A model generated the notes under the pieces. That model saw only the letters and a list, made by a program, of their open reading frames with translations. It made no database searches and was not told the origin of the DNA. The position numbers and the translations under genes are program-made. From Pseudomonas fildesensis (GTDB lineage: Bacteria; Pseudomonadota; Gammaproteobacteria; Pseudomonadales; Pseudomonadaceae), in the NCBI RefSeq assembly GCF_001050345.1, contig NZ_LFMW01000002.1, positions 186,001-250,000 of the forward strand: 64,000 nucleotides of DNA, given 5' to 3'. Positions 53,635-62,452 of the stretch are shown in pieces. Each line of letters starts with the position of its first letter. Position 1 is the first letter of the stretch.

Positions 53635-54771
53635 ATGGCCGAGAGCGAGAGTGGTCAGGACAAAACAGAAGACCCCACGGAGAAACGCAAAAAAGACTCC
53701 CGGGAAAAGGGCGAGATTGCCCGCTCCAAAGAACTCAACACCTTTGCGACGATGATGGCTGGCGCCGGCGCCTTGCTGATCTACGGCGGTGGCTTGGCGC
53801 TGGACCTGATGGAGATGATGAAGCACAACTTCAGCTTGCCCCGTGAGGTTCTGCTCAGCCCCGGTGCCATGGGCCAGTACCTGCTGCATTCCGGGAAGAT
53901 CGCGATTCTGGCGGTGCAGCCGATCCTGATTACCTTGTTGCTGGCCGCGCTGATTGGCCCGGTTGCCCTGGGTGGCTGGTTGTTTGCCGCCGGCAGCATG
54001 GCACCTAAGTTCAGCCGCATGAACCCTGGCGCCGGGCTCAAGCGCATGTTTTCCGCCAAGGCCCTGGTGGAACTGCTCAAGGCCCTGGCCAAGTTCATCC
54101 TCATTCTGTTTGTGGCGCTGGTGGTGCTGTCGTCCGACATTGACGACCTGCAGCGCATCGCCCACGAACCGCTGGAGTCGGCGATCATCCACAGCGTGCA
54201 AGTGGTGGGCTGGAGCTCGCTGTGGATGGCGCTCGGGCTGATCCTGATCGCCGCCGTGGATGCGCCGATCCAGCTGTGGGAAAGCCACAAGAAACTGCTG
54301 ATGACCAAGCAGGAAGTGCGCGACGAGCACAAGGACCAGGAAGGTCGTCCCGAGGTCAAACAGCGCATTCGCCAACTGCAGCGCGAGATGTCCCAGCGCA
54401 AGATGATGAGCTCGGTGCCCGACGCCGACGTGGTCATCACCAACCCGACCCACTACGCCGTGGCGCTCAAGTACGACCCGGAGAAAGGCGGCGCGCCGAT
54501 GCTGCTGGCCAAGGGCAGCGACTTTACCGCCCTGAAAATCCGCGAAATCGCCGTGGCCAACGACATCCTGCTGCTGGAGTCGCCGGAACTGGCGCGGTCG
54601 ATCTTCTACTCCACCGACCTCGATCAGGAAATCCCTGCGGGGCTGTACCTGGCCGTGGCGCAGGTGTTGGCGTATGTCTATCAAATCCGCCAATACCGTG
54701 CAGGCAAGGGCAAGCGGCCTGATCCGCTCAAAGACCTGCCGATTCCGCCGGATTTGCGCCGCGATTCCTGA
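53635..54771 (+). CDS. flhB: Flagellar export substrate-switch protein FlhB
   Basis: A 378-residue protein with four membrane helices and a cytoplasmic tail. The autocleavage site is NPTH (Asn270-Pro271), in VVITNPTHYAVALKY. The N-terminus MAESESGQDKTEDPTEKRKKDSREKGEIARSKE is the classic FlhB start. Cleavage, triggered via FliK, switches export from hook to filament. Ends the fliL-flhB operon, with a hairpin and a REP cluster after it. Confidence 0.97.
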   Translation: MAESESGQDKTEDPTEKRKKDSREKGEIARSKELNTFATMMAGAGALLIYGGGLALDLMEMMKHNFSLPREVLLSPGAMGQYLLHSGKIAILAVQPILITLLLAALIGPVALGGWLFAAGSMAPKFSRMNPGAGLKRMFSAKALVELLKALAKFILILFVALVVLSSDIDDLQRIAHEPLESAIIHSVQVVGWSSLWMALGLILIAAVDAPIQLWESHKKLLMTKQEVRDEHKDQEGRPEVKQRIRQLQREMSQRKMMSSVPDADVVITNPTHYAVALKYDPEKGGAPMLLAKGSDFTALKIREIAVANDILLLESPELARSIFYSTDLDQEIPAGLYLAVAQVLAYVYQIRQYRAGKGKRPDPLKDLPIPPDLRRDS

Positions 54772-54811
54772 TCACAGGTTGCCGCATTTCCTGTGATAAC
54801 CGGGCTTTTTG
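54771..54811 (+). terminator. Terminator candidate after flhB
   Basis: ATCACAGG and CCTGTGAT form an 8-bp stem with an 11-base loop, starting on the last base of the flhB stop codon; GGGCTTTTTG follows. A plausible but not strong terminator. Confidence 0.45.
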
Positions 54812-55107
54812 TGGTGACCTGGCGTGTTGTGGCGAGCGGGCTTGCCCCGCGTTGGGCTGCGCAGCAGCCCCCAAACCTGCCCCCCGGCTCTAACTGGAAA
54901 ACCCATCAACCCAATGGGGCCGCTTCGCGCCCCAACGCGGGACAAGCCCGCTCGCCACAACAAGCCTGCTCGCCACAATTGCTCCGTCATCCATCCCTAC
55001 CACTCGTCGGTAATCCCCGTCTACCTGTCAACTTTGACAGTAGCGGCTGCCCCGACTTCAAGGTTTGATAACGCTGCGCTTTCTTAATCAGCAGTTGGAG
55101 TCGGGCA
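54772..55107. other. Intergenic region flhB to cold-shock gene
   Basis: This 336-base gap holds the flhB hairpin, a three-arm REP cluster (54827-54978) and then a short unique stretch before the cold-shock gene. No coding frame is supported. A promoter for the cold-shock gene must lie in 54980-55095, but I cannot pick its elements with confidence. Confidence 0.5.
54827..54978. repeat. REPIN plus an extra REP arm
   Basis: TTGTGGCGAGCGGGCTTGCC (54827 on) and its inverse GACAAGCCCGCTCGCCACAA (ending 54960) form a long inverted pair, with internal GGGCTGCGCAGCAGCCC and GGGGCCGCTTCGCGCCCC hairpins. A third, shorter arm CAAGCCTGCTCGCCACAA (54961-54978) follows directly in the same orientation as the right arm. 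Confidence 0.85.
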
Positions 55108-55311
55108 ATGGCGACGGGCAAGGTCAAATGGTTCAATGCGGAAAAGGGCTTTGGATTCATCACTCAGGACGACGGTAAGCCAGATCTGTTTGTGCACTTT
55201 TCAGCAATTGAAAGTGATGGCTACAAGACCCTGGTGGAAGGTCAATCCGTGGAGTTTGAAGTCGTGGAGGCACCCAAGGGGCAGCAGGCCGCAAAGGTAC
55301 GGCTACGTTGA
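55108..55311 (+). CDS. Cold-shock domain protein
   Basis: A 67-residue CspA-family protein with both RNA-binding motifs: KGFGFITQ (RNP1) and LFVHFSAI (RNP2). It is a single-stranded nucleic-acid chaperone. Its position inside the flagellar cluster, between flhB and flhA, may be incidental. TTGGAG lies about 11 bases before the ATG. The stop codon is followed after two bases by a composite repeat element. Confidence 0.95.
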   Translation: MATGKVKWFNAEKGFGFITQDDGKPDLFVHFSAIESDGYKTLVEGQSVEFEVVEAPKGQQAAKVRLR

Positions 55312-55313
55312 TT

Positions 55314-55446
55314 GATCGTTCCCACGCTCTGCGTGGGAATGCAGCCTGTGACGCTCCGCGTCACTCTCGCGCAACGTTCAAGCCATGCGCGTATGGCGGG
55401 ACGCAGAGCGTCCCAAGAGGCATTCCCACGCAGAGCGTGGGAACGA
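55314..55446. repeat. Long composite palindromic repeat, copy 3 (inverted)
   Basis: GATCGTTCCCACGCTCTGCG opens it and CGCAGAGCGTGGGAACGA closes it. The inner hairpins are reversed in order relative to copies 1 and 2: GTGACGCTCCGCGTCAC first, then GGGACGCAGAGCGTCCC. This copy is therefore inserted in the opposite orientation. Confidence 0.88.
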
Positions 55447-55455
55447 GGCGTTATC

Positions 55456-55700
55456 TCACGGGCTTGCCTGCCCTGAGACAGTGAATACCCGATCAGCCAG
55501 CAACCGTGTCAGTTCGATCAACTGCGCAACGCCCAGCAATGCCTCTCGTGGTGAACCTTCCAGATTAAAGGCCAGGTCGCAGCTCAGCGCATTCGCCGCG
55601 ACGCCCGACCGCTGAGTGTGCAGCGGTGTACGGAGACTAGAGATCGGGTTTCCTGGCGGCACCCGCAAATACGTGTCGGAAATTTCTTTGTCTCTACCAG
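55456..55700 (-). pseudogene. Remnant of a DUF6124-like gene
   Basis: On the minus strand an open frame ends at 55456 and reads ...ANALSCDLAFNLEGSPREAL followed by LGVAQLIELTRLLADRVF. This pattern resembles the C-terminal half of the small DUF6124 proteins common in Pseudomonas (a SDLAF-LEG-R stretch, then a GIQQLIELG-like helix). No ATG starts the remaining part, and upstream the frame runs into the REP pair, so the N-terminal half is lost. Family assignment is from memory and moderate in confidence. Confidence 0.4.
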
Positions 55701-55706
55701 TGAACA

Positions 55707-55842
55707 CTTGTGGCGAGGGAGCTTGCTCCCGTTGGGCGCGCAGCGCCCCCCAGTTCCTGTGTATGCGGTTTTTCAGGTAAATCGCGTCGCCTGGGTTTGG
55801 GGCTGCCGCGCAGCGCAGCGGGAGCAAACTCCTTTGCCACAG
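55707..55842. repeat. Inverted REP pair before flhA
   Basis: CTTGTGGCGAGGGAGCTTGC at the left and its inverse GGGAGCAAACTCCTTTGCCA at the right, with GGGCGCGCAGCGCCCC and GGGGCTGCCGCGCAGCG inner hairpins. The right arm carries small changes, so the pair is partly decayed. It ends 31 bases before the flhA sigma-54 site. Confidence 0.8.
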
Positions 55843-55872
55843 GTGGGAACGATCAAGGTGAGAAAGCAAAGT

Positions 55873-55888
55873 TGGAAGGCTTCTTGCA
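55873..55888 (+). promoter_or_regulatory. Sigma-54 promoter of flhA
   Basis: TGGAAG-GCTTC-TTGCA keeps GG and GC ten bases apart with a full TTGC at -12; the -24 box is 4/6. It lies 65 bases before the flhA GTG. Confidence 0.65.
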
Positions 55889-55952
55889 ATACCGCCTCCA
55901 GGACGCCTCCCGGCGTCAAAAGTTTGCTTCAAGGAAACGAGGAATACCGGTG

Positions 55953-58082
55953 GTGGATCGCTCTCATATGCTCAGCACGGCCCGTGGCACCCTGACTGAC
56001 CTCTCGCGGGGTAATCTGGGTGTGCCATTGTTGTTGCTGGTAATGCTGGCAATGATGATGTTGCCCATGCCGCCGTTCTTGCTGGACGTGTTCTTCACCT
56101 TCAACATTGCCTTGTCCATCGTCGTGCTGCTGGTGTGCGTCTACGCCCTGCGGCCGCTTGATTTCGCGGTGTTCCCGACGATTCTGCTGGTGGCGACGCT
56201 GCTGCGGCTGGCGCTCAACGTGGCGTCGACCCGGGTGGTGATGCTCCACGGCCAGGACGGCCATGCCGCCGCCGGTAAGGTGATCCAGGCCTTCGGTGAG
56301 GTGGTGATCGGCGGTAACTACGTGGTCGGTATCGTGGTGTTTTCGATCCTGATGATCATTAACTTCGTGGTGGTGACCAAAGGCGCCGGGCGGATTTCCG
56401 AGGTGAGCGCGCGCTTTACCCTCGACGCCATGCCCGGCAAACAAATGGCCATCGACGCCGACCTCAACGCTGGCCTGATCGACCAGAACCAGGCCAAATC
56501 CCGCCGCCTGGAAGTGGCCCAGGAAGCTGAGTTCTACGGCTCGATGGACGGTGCCAGCAAATTCGTGCGTGGTGACGCTATTGCCGGCCTGCTGATTCTG
56601 TTTATCAACCTGATCGGCGGTATGGCGGTCGGTATCTTCCAGCACGGCATGACCTTTGGCGATGCTGGCCGGGTTTACGCCTTGCTGACCATCGGTGACG
56701 GTTTAGTGGCGCAATTGCCATCACTGTTGTTATCCACAGCTGCCGCGATCATGGTGACCCGTGCGTCGGGCTCCGAAGACATGGGCAAGCAGATCAACCG
56801 GCAGATGTTTGCCTCGCCCAAGGCCCTGGCCGTGGCGGCGGGCATCATGGCGGTGATGGGCATCGTGCCAGGCATGCCCCATGTGTCGTTCTTGAGCATG
56901 GCGGCCATGGCGGGCGGTGGTGCCTACCTGTTTTGGAAGAAGCAAAACCAGGTCAAGGTGATTGCCCAGCAGGAAGTCGCCCGTCAGCAGGAATTGCTGC
57001 CATCCCCGGCCCGCAGCCAGGAAACCAAGGAGCTTGGCTGGGACGACGTGACGCCCATCGACATGATCGGCCTGGAAGTCGGCTATCGCCTGATTCCGCT
57101 GGTCGACCGCAACCAGGGCGGTCAATTGCTCGCGCGGATCAAGGGTGTGCGCAAGAAGCTGTCCCAGGACCTGGGCTTCCTGATGCCCACTGTGCACATT
57201 CGTGACAACCTCGACCTGGCCCCCAGCGCCTACCGCCTTACCCTGATGGGCGTAATCCTCGCCGAAGCCGAGATCTACCCGGACCGCGAGTTGGCGATCA
57301 ACCCTGGCCAAGTGTTCGGCACCCTCAATGGCATAACCGCCAAAGATCCGGCTTTTGGGTTGGATGCGGTCTGGATCGAAGTCAGCCAGCGCAGCCAGGC
57401 ACAGTCACTGGGATACACCGTGGTAGACGCCAGCACCGTGGTCGCTACCCACCTCAATCAGATTCTGTACAAGCACTCCCACGAGCTGCTCGGCCACGAA
57501 GAAGTCCAGCAATTGATGGGGTTGTTGGCCAAGGCCTCGCCAAAACTCGCCGAAGAGCTGGTGCCGGGCGTGCTGTCGTTGTCGCAACTGCTCAAAGTGC
57601 TGCAGGCGCTGCTGGCCGAACAGGTGCCGGTGCGCGATATTCGCAGTATTGCCGAGGCCATCGCCAACAATGCCGCCAAGAGTCAAGATACTGCCGCGCT
57701 GGTGGCGGCGGTGCGTGTCGGATTGTCGCGCGCAATCGTGCAAAGCATTGTAGGGCTTGACTCCGAGCTGCCTGTGATCACCTTGGAACCAAGGTTGGAA
57801 CAAATATTGCTCAATAGTATTCAGAAGGCAGGACAAGGCCAGGAAGAGGGCGTTCTGCTGGAGCCAAGCATGGCTGAAAAACTGCAGCGTTCGTTGATCG
57901 ACGCCGCACAGCGCCAGGAGATGCAGGGCCAACCGGTGATTCTGCTGGTGGCAGGCCCCGTCCGGGCGATGTTGTCGCGGTTTGGGCGTCTGGCAGTACC
58001 GAATTTGCACGTTTTGGCTTACCAGGAAATTCCTGACAATAAGCAAGTGACTATCGTCGCGACAGTAGGGCCCAACGGCTGA
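55953..58082 (+). CDS. flhA: Flagellar export gate protein FlhA
   Basis: A 709-residue export gate. The N-terminal 330 residues hold eight membrane helices, beginning GNLGVPLLLLVMLAMMMLPMPPF, with the conserved cytoplasmic loop ISEVSARFTLDAMPGKQMAIDADLNAGLI. The rest is the cytoplasmic ring domain binding chaperone-substrate complexes. The start is the GTG at 55953 (reads VDRSHMLSTAR), matching other Pseudomonas FlhA of about 707 residues; the upstream open frame runs through REP sequence and is not coding. GAGGAA lies about 10 bases upstream. Confidence 0.95.
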   Translation: MDRSHMLSTARGTLTDLSRGNLGVPLLLLVMLAMMMLPMPPFLLDVFFTFNIALSIVVLLVCVYALRPLDFAVFPTILLVATLLRLALNVASTRVVMLHGQDGHAAAGKVIQAFGEVVIGGNYVVGIVVFSILMIINFVVVTKGAGRISEVSARFTLDAMPGKQMAIDADLNAGLIDQNQAKSRRLEVAQEAEFYGSMDGASKFVRGDAIAGLLILFINLIGGMAVGIFQHGMTFGDAGRVYALLTIGDGLVAQLPSLLLSTAAAIMVTRASGSEDMGKQINRQMFASPKALAVAAGIMAVMGIVPGMPHVSFLSMAAMAGGGAYLFWKKQNQVKVIAQQEVARQQELLPSPARSQETKELGWDDVTPIDMIGLEVGYRLIPLVDRNQGGQLLARIKGVRKKLSQDLGFLMPTVHIRDNLDLAPSAYRLTLMGVILAEAEIYPDRELAINPGQVFGTLNGITAKDPAFGLDAVWIEVSQRSQAQSLGYTVVDASTVVATHLNQILYKHSHELLGHEEVQQLMGLLAKASPKLAEELVPGVLSLSQLLKVLQALLAEQVPVRDIRSIAEAIANNAAKSQDTAALVAAVRVGLSRAIVQSIVGLDSELPVITLEPRLEQILLNSIQKAGQGQEEGVLLEPSMAEKLQRSLIDAAQRQEMQGQPVILLVAGPVRAMLSRFGRLAVPNLHVLAYQEIPDNKQVTIVATVGPNG

Positions 58083-58093
58083 GGTAGTGGGTT

Positions 58094-59413
58094 ATGCAAG
58101 TAAAGCGTTTTTTCGCCGCCGATATGCGTCAGGCCATGAAACTGGTTCGTGATGAGCTGGGTGCCGACGCTGCAATTATCGGTAACCGCCGTATTGCCGG
58201 CGGTGTCGAGCTGACGGCTGCCCTGGATTACACCCCCTCGGCGCTGGCCCCGCGCGTGCCGAACATGGAACTCGAAGACGAGCTGCGCAAGACCGCCTCG
58301 CGCATCGTCTCGGCCCAGGCTGAGCTGAGCATGCGTGGCGACAGCGATGCCACCACTAATCGGCAGTTGTTCGCCGGCTTGCCGCTGACCGCTGCCGAGC
58401 CCCTGGTAGAACCGACTTTCATCGAACCGCCGCGTCCTGCAGCGCCAGCCCCGGCGGCCGCAGTCGACCAGCGCGTGTTCGATTCGATGCGCTTTGAGCT
58501 TAATGGCCTGCGCGAATTGCTCGAAGTGCAGCTTGGGTCGCTTGCGTGGACGCAGCTGCAAGGCAGTAAACCGCAACAGGCCAACCTGTGGCGTCGCCTG
58601 CAACGCATCGGCCTGTCCGGCCCGTTGTCCCGCGACCTGCTGGCGCTGACCACCGAAATCGAAGAGCCTCGCCAGGCCTGGCGCATGTTGCTGGCGCACC
58701 TGGCGCGGATGATCGCCACCCCGGAAATCGAACCCCTGGAAGAGGGCGGTGTGATCGCCATGGTCGGCCCTGCCGGCATGGGCAAGACCACCACCCTGGC
58801 CAAGCTGGCCGCGCGCTATGTGCTCAAGTACGGCGCGCAGAATATCGCGCTGGTGAGCATGGACAGCTACCGCATTGGCGCTCAGGAACAGCTCAAGACC
58901 CTGGGCCGCATTCTCAATGTGTCGGTCACCCACGTTGACCCGGGCCAGTCCCTGGCCAACGCCCTCGACCCGCTGCTGCGCAAGCGCGTGGTGCTGATCG
59001 ATACCGCCGGCCTGCAAGCCAGCGACCCGGCATTGCGCATGCAACTGGAAAGCCTGGCCGGGCGTGGCATCAAGTCGAAAAACTACCTGGTGCTTGCAAC
59101 CACCAGCCAGAAACAGGTTCTTACCGCTGCGTACCACAGTTACAAGCGCTGCGGCCTGGCCGGTTGCATCCTCACCAAGCTCGACGAAACGGCGAGCCTG
59201 GGCGAGGTGTTGAGCCTGGCCATCAGTCATGAGTTACCGGTCGCCTACCTGACCGACGGGCCGCGTATCCCGGATGATTTGCATCTGCCGCGCCGTCATC
59301 AGTTGGTCAGCCGTGCAGTCAGCGTGCAAATGCAAGAAGAGCCTAGCGAGGAAGCGATGGCTGACATGTTCGCTGACCTCTACCACAACCCGGCAAAAAA
59401 ACGGGTGGGTTGA
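58094..59413 (+). CDS. flhF: SRP-type GTPase FlhF
   Basis: A 439-residue GTPase that places the flagellum at the pole. The N-terminal B domain (MQVKRFFAADMRQAMKLVRDELGADAAIIGNRRIAGGVEL) and a Pro/Ala linker precede the N and G domains; the P-loop is GPAGMGKTTTLAKLA (near residue 225), with DTAGL and TKLDE as G3 and G4 motifs. Located 11 bases after flhA and followed by fleN, its antagonist in flagellar number control. Confidence 0.96.
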   Translation: MQVKRFFAADMRQAMKLVRDELGADAAIIGNRRIAGGVELTAALDYTPSALAPRVPNMELEDELRKTASRIVSAQAELSMRGDSDATTNRQLFAGLPLTAAEPLVEPTFIEPPRPAAPAPAAAVDQRVFDSMRFELNGLRELLEVQLGSLAWTQLQGSKPQQANLWRRLQRIGLSGPLSRDLLALTTEIEEPRQAWRMLLAHLARMIATPEIEPLEEGGVIAMVGPAGMGKTTTLAKLAARYVLKYGAQNIALVSMDSYRIGAQEQLKTLGRILNVSVTHVDPGQSLANALDPLLRKRVVLIDTAGLQASDPALRMQLESLAGRGIKSKNYLVLATTSQKQVLTAAYHSYKRCGLAGCILTKLDETASLGEVLSLAISHELPVAYLTDGPRIPDDLHLPRRHQLVSRAVSVQMQEEPSEEAMADMFADLYHNPAKKRVG

Positions 59414-59518
59414 GTCAGTCTGAACACCGTGAAATGTACCTACATCGATGGTCTGCAAGCGATTCACGCGGCCAAGCCATGTAGCCTGCGTCTAAGCAAG
59501 ACAAGGTAAAGAAATAAA

Positions 59519-60352
59519 ATGGGCAGCATGCATCCCGTACAGGTGATCGCGGTGACCGGCGGCAAAGGTGGCGTCGGGAAAACTAACGTGTCAGTGAATC
59601 TATCCCTGGCCCTGGCAGAGCTTGGCCGTCGCGTCATGCTGCTGGATGCTGACCTGGGGCTGGCGAACGTCGACGTTCTGCTCGGGCTGACACCCAAACA
59701 TACCCTCGCCGACGTGATCGAGGGCCGTTGCGAGCTGCGCGATGTGCTGCTGCAGGGCCCAGGTGGCATTCGTATCGTGCCGGCCGCCTCGGGTACCCAG
59801 AGCATGGTGCACCTGAGCCCGGCGCAGCATGCCGGCCTGATCCAGGCGTTCAGCGATATCGGCGACAACCTCGACGTGCTGGTGATCGACACCGCCGCGG
59901 GGATCGGCGAGTCCGTGGTCAGCTTCGTGCGCGCCGCGCAGGAAGTCCTGCTGGTGGTCTGCGATGAACCCACCTCGATCACCGACGCCTACGCCCTGAT
60001 CAAACTGCTTAACCGTGACTACGGCATGAACCGCTTCCGCGTGCTGGCCAACATGGCCCAGAGCCCGCAGGAAGGCCGCAACCTGTTCGCCAAGTTGACC
60101 AAGGTCACGGATCGCTTCCTCGATGTCGCCTTACAATACGTCGGCGCAGTTCCCTATGACGAGTGCGTACGCAAGGCTGTGCAAAAGCAGCGTGCAGTCT
60201 ACGAAGCGTTCCCTCGTTCCAAGTGCGCATTGGCGTTCAAGGCTATTGCTCAGAAGGTCGATACCTGGCCATTGCCCGCCAACCCTCGGGGGCATCTGGA
60301 GTTTTTCGTCGAGCGATTAGTGCATCAGACGAGCGCAGGACCGGTGCTATGA
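59519..60352 (+). CDS. fleN: Flagellar number regulator FleN (FlhG/MinD-like ATPase)
   Basis: A 277-residue deviant Walker A ATPase (GGKGGVGKTN, Lys16 and Lys21), with DADLGLANVD as switch I. It restrains FleQ activity so that only one polar flagellum is made. The sequence is nearly identical in pattern to P. aeruginosa FleN. Its stop codon overlaps the fliA ATG (ATGA). A gap of 105 bases after flhF shows no obvious promoter. Confidence 0.97.
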   Translation: MGSMHPVQVIAVTGGKGGVGKTNVSVNLSLALAELGRRVMLLDADLGLANVDVLLGLTPKHTLADVIEGRCELRDVLLQGPGGIRIVPAASGTQSMVHLSPAQHAGLIQAFSDIGDNLDVLVIDTAAGIGESVVSFVRAAQEVLLVVCDEPTSITDAYALIKLLNRDYGMNRFRVLANMAQSPQEGRNLFAKLTKVTDRFLDVALQYVGAVPYDECVRKAVQKQRAVYEAFPRSKCALAFKAIAQKVDTWPLPANPRGHLEFFVERLVHQTSAGPVL

Positions 60353-61089
60353 CAGCCAGCGGCTACAACCTTTACAAGAATTCGGCACGTGACAAGCAAG
60401 GTGATTTGATCGAGCGCTACGCGCCTCTGGTCAAGCGCATCGCCTATCACCTGCTGGCACGCCTGCCGGCCAGTGTTCAGGTCGAAGACTTGATCCAGGC
60501 CGGCATGATCGGCCTGCTCGAAGTGTCGACCAAATACGACGCGAGCAAGGGTGCGAGTTTCGAGACGTATGCGGGGATCCGTATCCGTGGTGCGATGCTC
60601 GATGAAGTGCGTAAAGGGGATTGGGCGCCGCGTTCGGTACACCGCAATACGCGAATGGTCAGTGACGCAATTCGCGCAATTGAAGCAAAAACCGGTCGCG
60701 ACGCTAAAGATCACGAAGTTGCGGCCGAACTCCAATTGAGTCTCGACGATTATTACGGGATTTTGAACGATACCTTGGGCAGCCGCCTGTTCAGTTTCGA
60801 CGACCTTTTACAGGACGGCGAACACGAAGGGCTGCACGAGGACGGCGCGAGTGCTCATCTCGAGCCGTCGCGTGACCTGGAAGACGAACGTTTCCAGGGC
60901 GCGTTGGCGGACGCGATTGCCAATTTGCCGGAGCGTGAGCGACTGGTGTTGGCGCTGTACTACGACGAAGAGCTGAACCTCAAGGAAATCGGTGAGGTCC
61001 TGGGGGTCAGCGAATCACGTGTCAGCCAGCTACACAGCCAGTGCGCGGCTCGTTTGCGGGGGCGATTGGGAGAGTGGCGCGCGCGCTGA
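60349..61089 (+). CDS. fliA: Flagellar sigma-28 factor FliA
   Basis: A 246-residue sigma factor. Regions 2 (LIERYAPLVKRIAYHLLARLPASVQVEDLIQAGMIGL, GASFETYAGIRIRGAMLDEVRKGDWAPRS), 3 and 4 (LPERERLVLALYYDEELNLKEIGEVLGVSESRVSQLHSQ) are complete. ATG 60349 overlaps the fleN stop by four bases. It directs transcription of fliC and other late genes and is held by FlgM, encoded elsewhere. Confidence 0.97.
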   Translation: MTASGYNLYKNSARDKQGDLIERYAPLVKRIAYHLLARLPASVQVEDLIQAGMIGLLEVSTKYDASKGASFETYAGIRIRGAMLDEVRKGDWAPRSVHRNTRMVSDAIRAIEAKTGRDAKDHEVAAELQLSLDDYYGILNDTLGSRLFSFDDLLQDGEHEGLHEDGASAHLEPSRDLEDERFQGALADAIANLPERERLVLALYYDEELNLKEIGEVLGVSESRVSQLHSQCAARLRGRLGEWRAR

Positions 61090-61247
61090 CAGGCAGTGTG
61101 GGGACACTGCAGCGCAATTGGGCGAGAGGTGAAAGCCTTTCGCTGGTTCGTTCGGTAGTGCCCCTGGCAGTCCTTTTTGTGTAACGCCTGTTGATTGAAA
61201 TGGCGCGTCCAGGTGCTGGGCGCGTTTAAGACTGCTTGGAGGTCGAA

Positions 61248-61634
61248 TTGGACAAGAACATGAAAATCCTCATCGTTGATGACTTCTCAACGATGCGGCG
61301 GATCATAAAAAACCTGTTGCGTGACCTTGGGTTCACAAACACGGTCGAGGCGGATGACGGCATTACGGCGATTCCGATCCTCAACAGCGGGAGCATCGAC
61401 TTTCTGGTAACCGACTGGAACATGCCGGGCATGACCGGTATCGACTTACTGCGCCACGTGCGCGCCGACGAGAAACTGCGCAGCCTTCCCGTGCTGATGG
61501 TGACCGCCGAAGCCAAGCGTGAACAGATCATCGAAGCCGCCCAAGCCGGGGTCAACGGTTACGTGGTCAAGCCATTCACTGCACTGGCCTTGAAAGAGAA
61601 GATCGAAAAAATCTTCGAACGCATCGGTCATTGA
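61248..61634 (+). CDS. cheY: Chemotaxis response regulator CheY
   Basis: A single-domain receiver of 124-128 residues. The phospho-acceptor Asp is in [12 protein letters not shown] (Asp52 from the ATG), with acidic pair DD in LIVDDFS and Lys in GYVVKPFT. A strong GGAGG at 61238-61242 is five to six bases before a TTG at 61248 and 17 bases before the ATG at 61260, so the TTG is likely the true start, although alignment with other CheY proteins (MKILIVDD) makes the ATG the conventional choice. It binds FliM when phosphorylated by CheA. Confidence 0.95.
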   Translation: MDKNMKILIVDDFSTMRRIIKNLLRDLGFTNTVEADDGITAIPILNSGSIDFLVTDWNMPGMTGIDLLRHVRADEKLRSLPVLMVTAEAKREQIIEAAQAGVNGYVVKPFTALALKEKIEKIFERIGH

Positions 61635-61652
61635 TGCTGCCACGGGGGAGCT

Positions 61653-62441
61653 ATGGAGCATAACGAAACGTCGCAGGGAGACTTTGAGTCGACCCTGAAA
61701 AAACATGCTCACCAGTTGGTCGAATGCCTTGAGAAAGGCCAGTTCGGCGATGCGGTGCAGTTGATCCATGAGCTTAACCAGACCCGTGACCGCGGCCTGT
61801 ACCAGGAAGTGGGCAAGCTCACACGCGAGCTGCACAGTGCGATCGTCAATTTCCAGATTGACCCGCACATGCCCCAGGCCGAAGAAATTTCACAAATCAC
61901 CGACGCCACTGAACGCCTGTCCTACGTGGTCAGGCTGACTGAGGCTGCGGCCAACCGCACCATGGACCTGGTCGAAAGCGCCACGCCCCTGGTCAACGGC
62001 ATGGCCAATGAAGCCCAGGCCCTCAGCGTTGACTGGGGCCGCTTCATGCGCCGGGAAGTGGGGGCTGAGGAGTTTCGTGAATTGGCCCGTCGGGTGGAAG
62101 GTTTCCTGTCGCGCAGCGAACAGGAAAACCGCATGGTTTCCAGCAACCTCAACGACATTCTGCTCGCCCAGGATTACCAGGACCTCACCGGTCAGGTGAT
62201 CAAGCGTGTGACCCAATTGGTCACCGAAGTGGAAAGCAACTTGCTCAAATTGGTGCTTATGGCAGGCCAGGTTGATCGTTTTGCCGGCATCGAACATGAC
62301 CGCGAAGCGATCCTCTCGGAAAAAGATCCACAAAAACATCTCGCCAAGGGTGAAGGTCCGCAGATTCATGCCGATAAACGTGAAGACGTTATGTCAGGTC
62401 AGGATGACGTAGATGACCTGTTATCCAGTTTAGGCTTCTAA
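61653..62441 (+). CDS. cheZ: CheY phosphatase CheZ
   Basis: A 262-residue helical phosphatase. The active glutamine is in LLAQDYQDLTGQVIKRV, within the long four-helix bundle. The C-terminal tail DDVDDLLSSLGF is the CheY-binding peptide. It is the usual partner of cheY in gammaproteobacteria, 18 bases downstream, followed by cheA. Confidence 0.96.
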   Translation: MEHNETSQGDFESTLKKHAHQLVECLEKGQFGDAVQLIHELNQTRDRGLYQEVGKLTRELHSAIVNFQIDPHMPQAEEISQITDATERLSYVVRLTEAAANRTMDLVESATPLVNGMANEAQALSVDWGRFMRREVGAEEFRELARRVEGFLSRSEQENRMVSSNLNDILLAQDYQDLTGQVIKRVTQLVTEVESNLLKLVLMAGQVDRFAGIEHDREAILSEKDPQKHLAKGEGPQIHADKREDVMSGQDDVDDLLSSLGF

Positions 62442-62452
62442 GGAGCACACCC

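Larger units (their letters stand above)
55312..55952. other. Repeat-filled intergenic region before flhA
   Basis: This 641-base stretch contains, in order: composite repeat copy 3 (55314-55446), a DUF6124-like gene remnant on the minus strand (about 55456-55700), an inverted REP pair (55707-55842), the 12-base terminal piece of another composite repeat (GTGGGAACGATC at 55843-55854), a sigma-54 site (55873-55888) and the flhA leader. Confidence 0.7.

Noticed and set aside
55710..55952. Long N-terminal extension of FlhA (81 residues)
   Set aside because: It translates REP-pair sequence, and the GTG at 55953 gives the conserved FlhA N-terminus and length.
61090..61235. Sigma-28 or sigma-54 promoter before cheY
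   Set aside because: Only weak matches to either consensus; read-through from fliA is equally possible.
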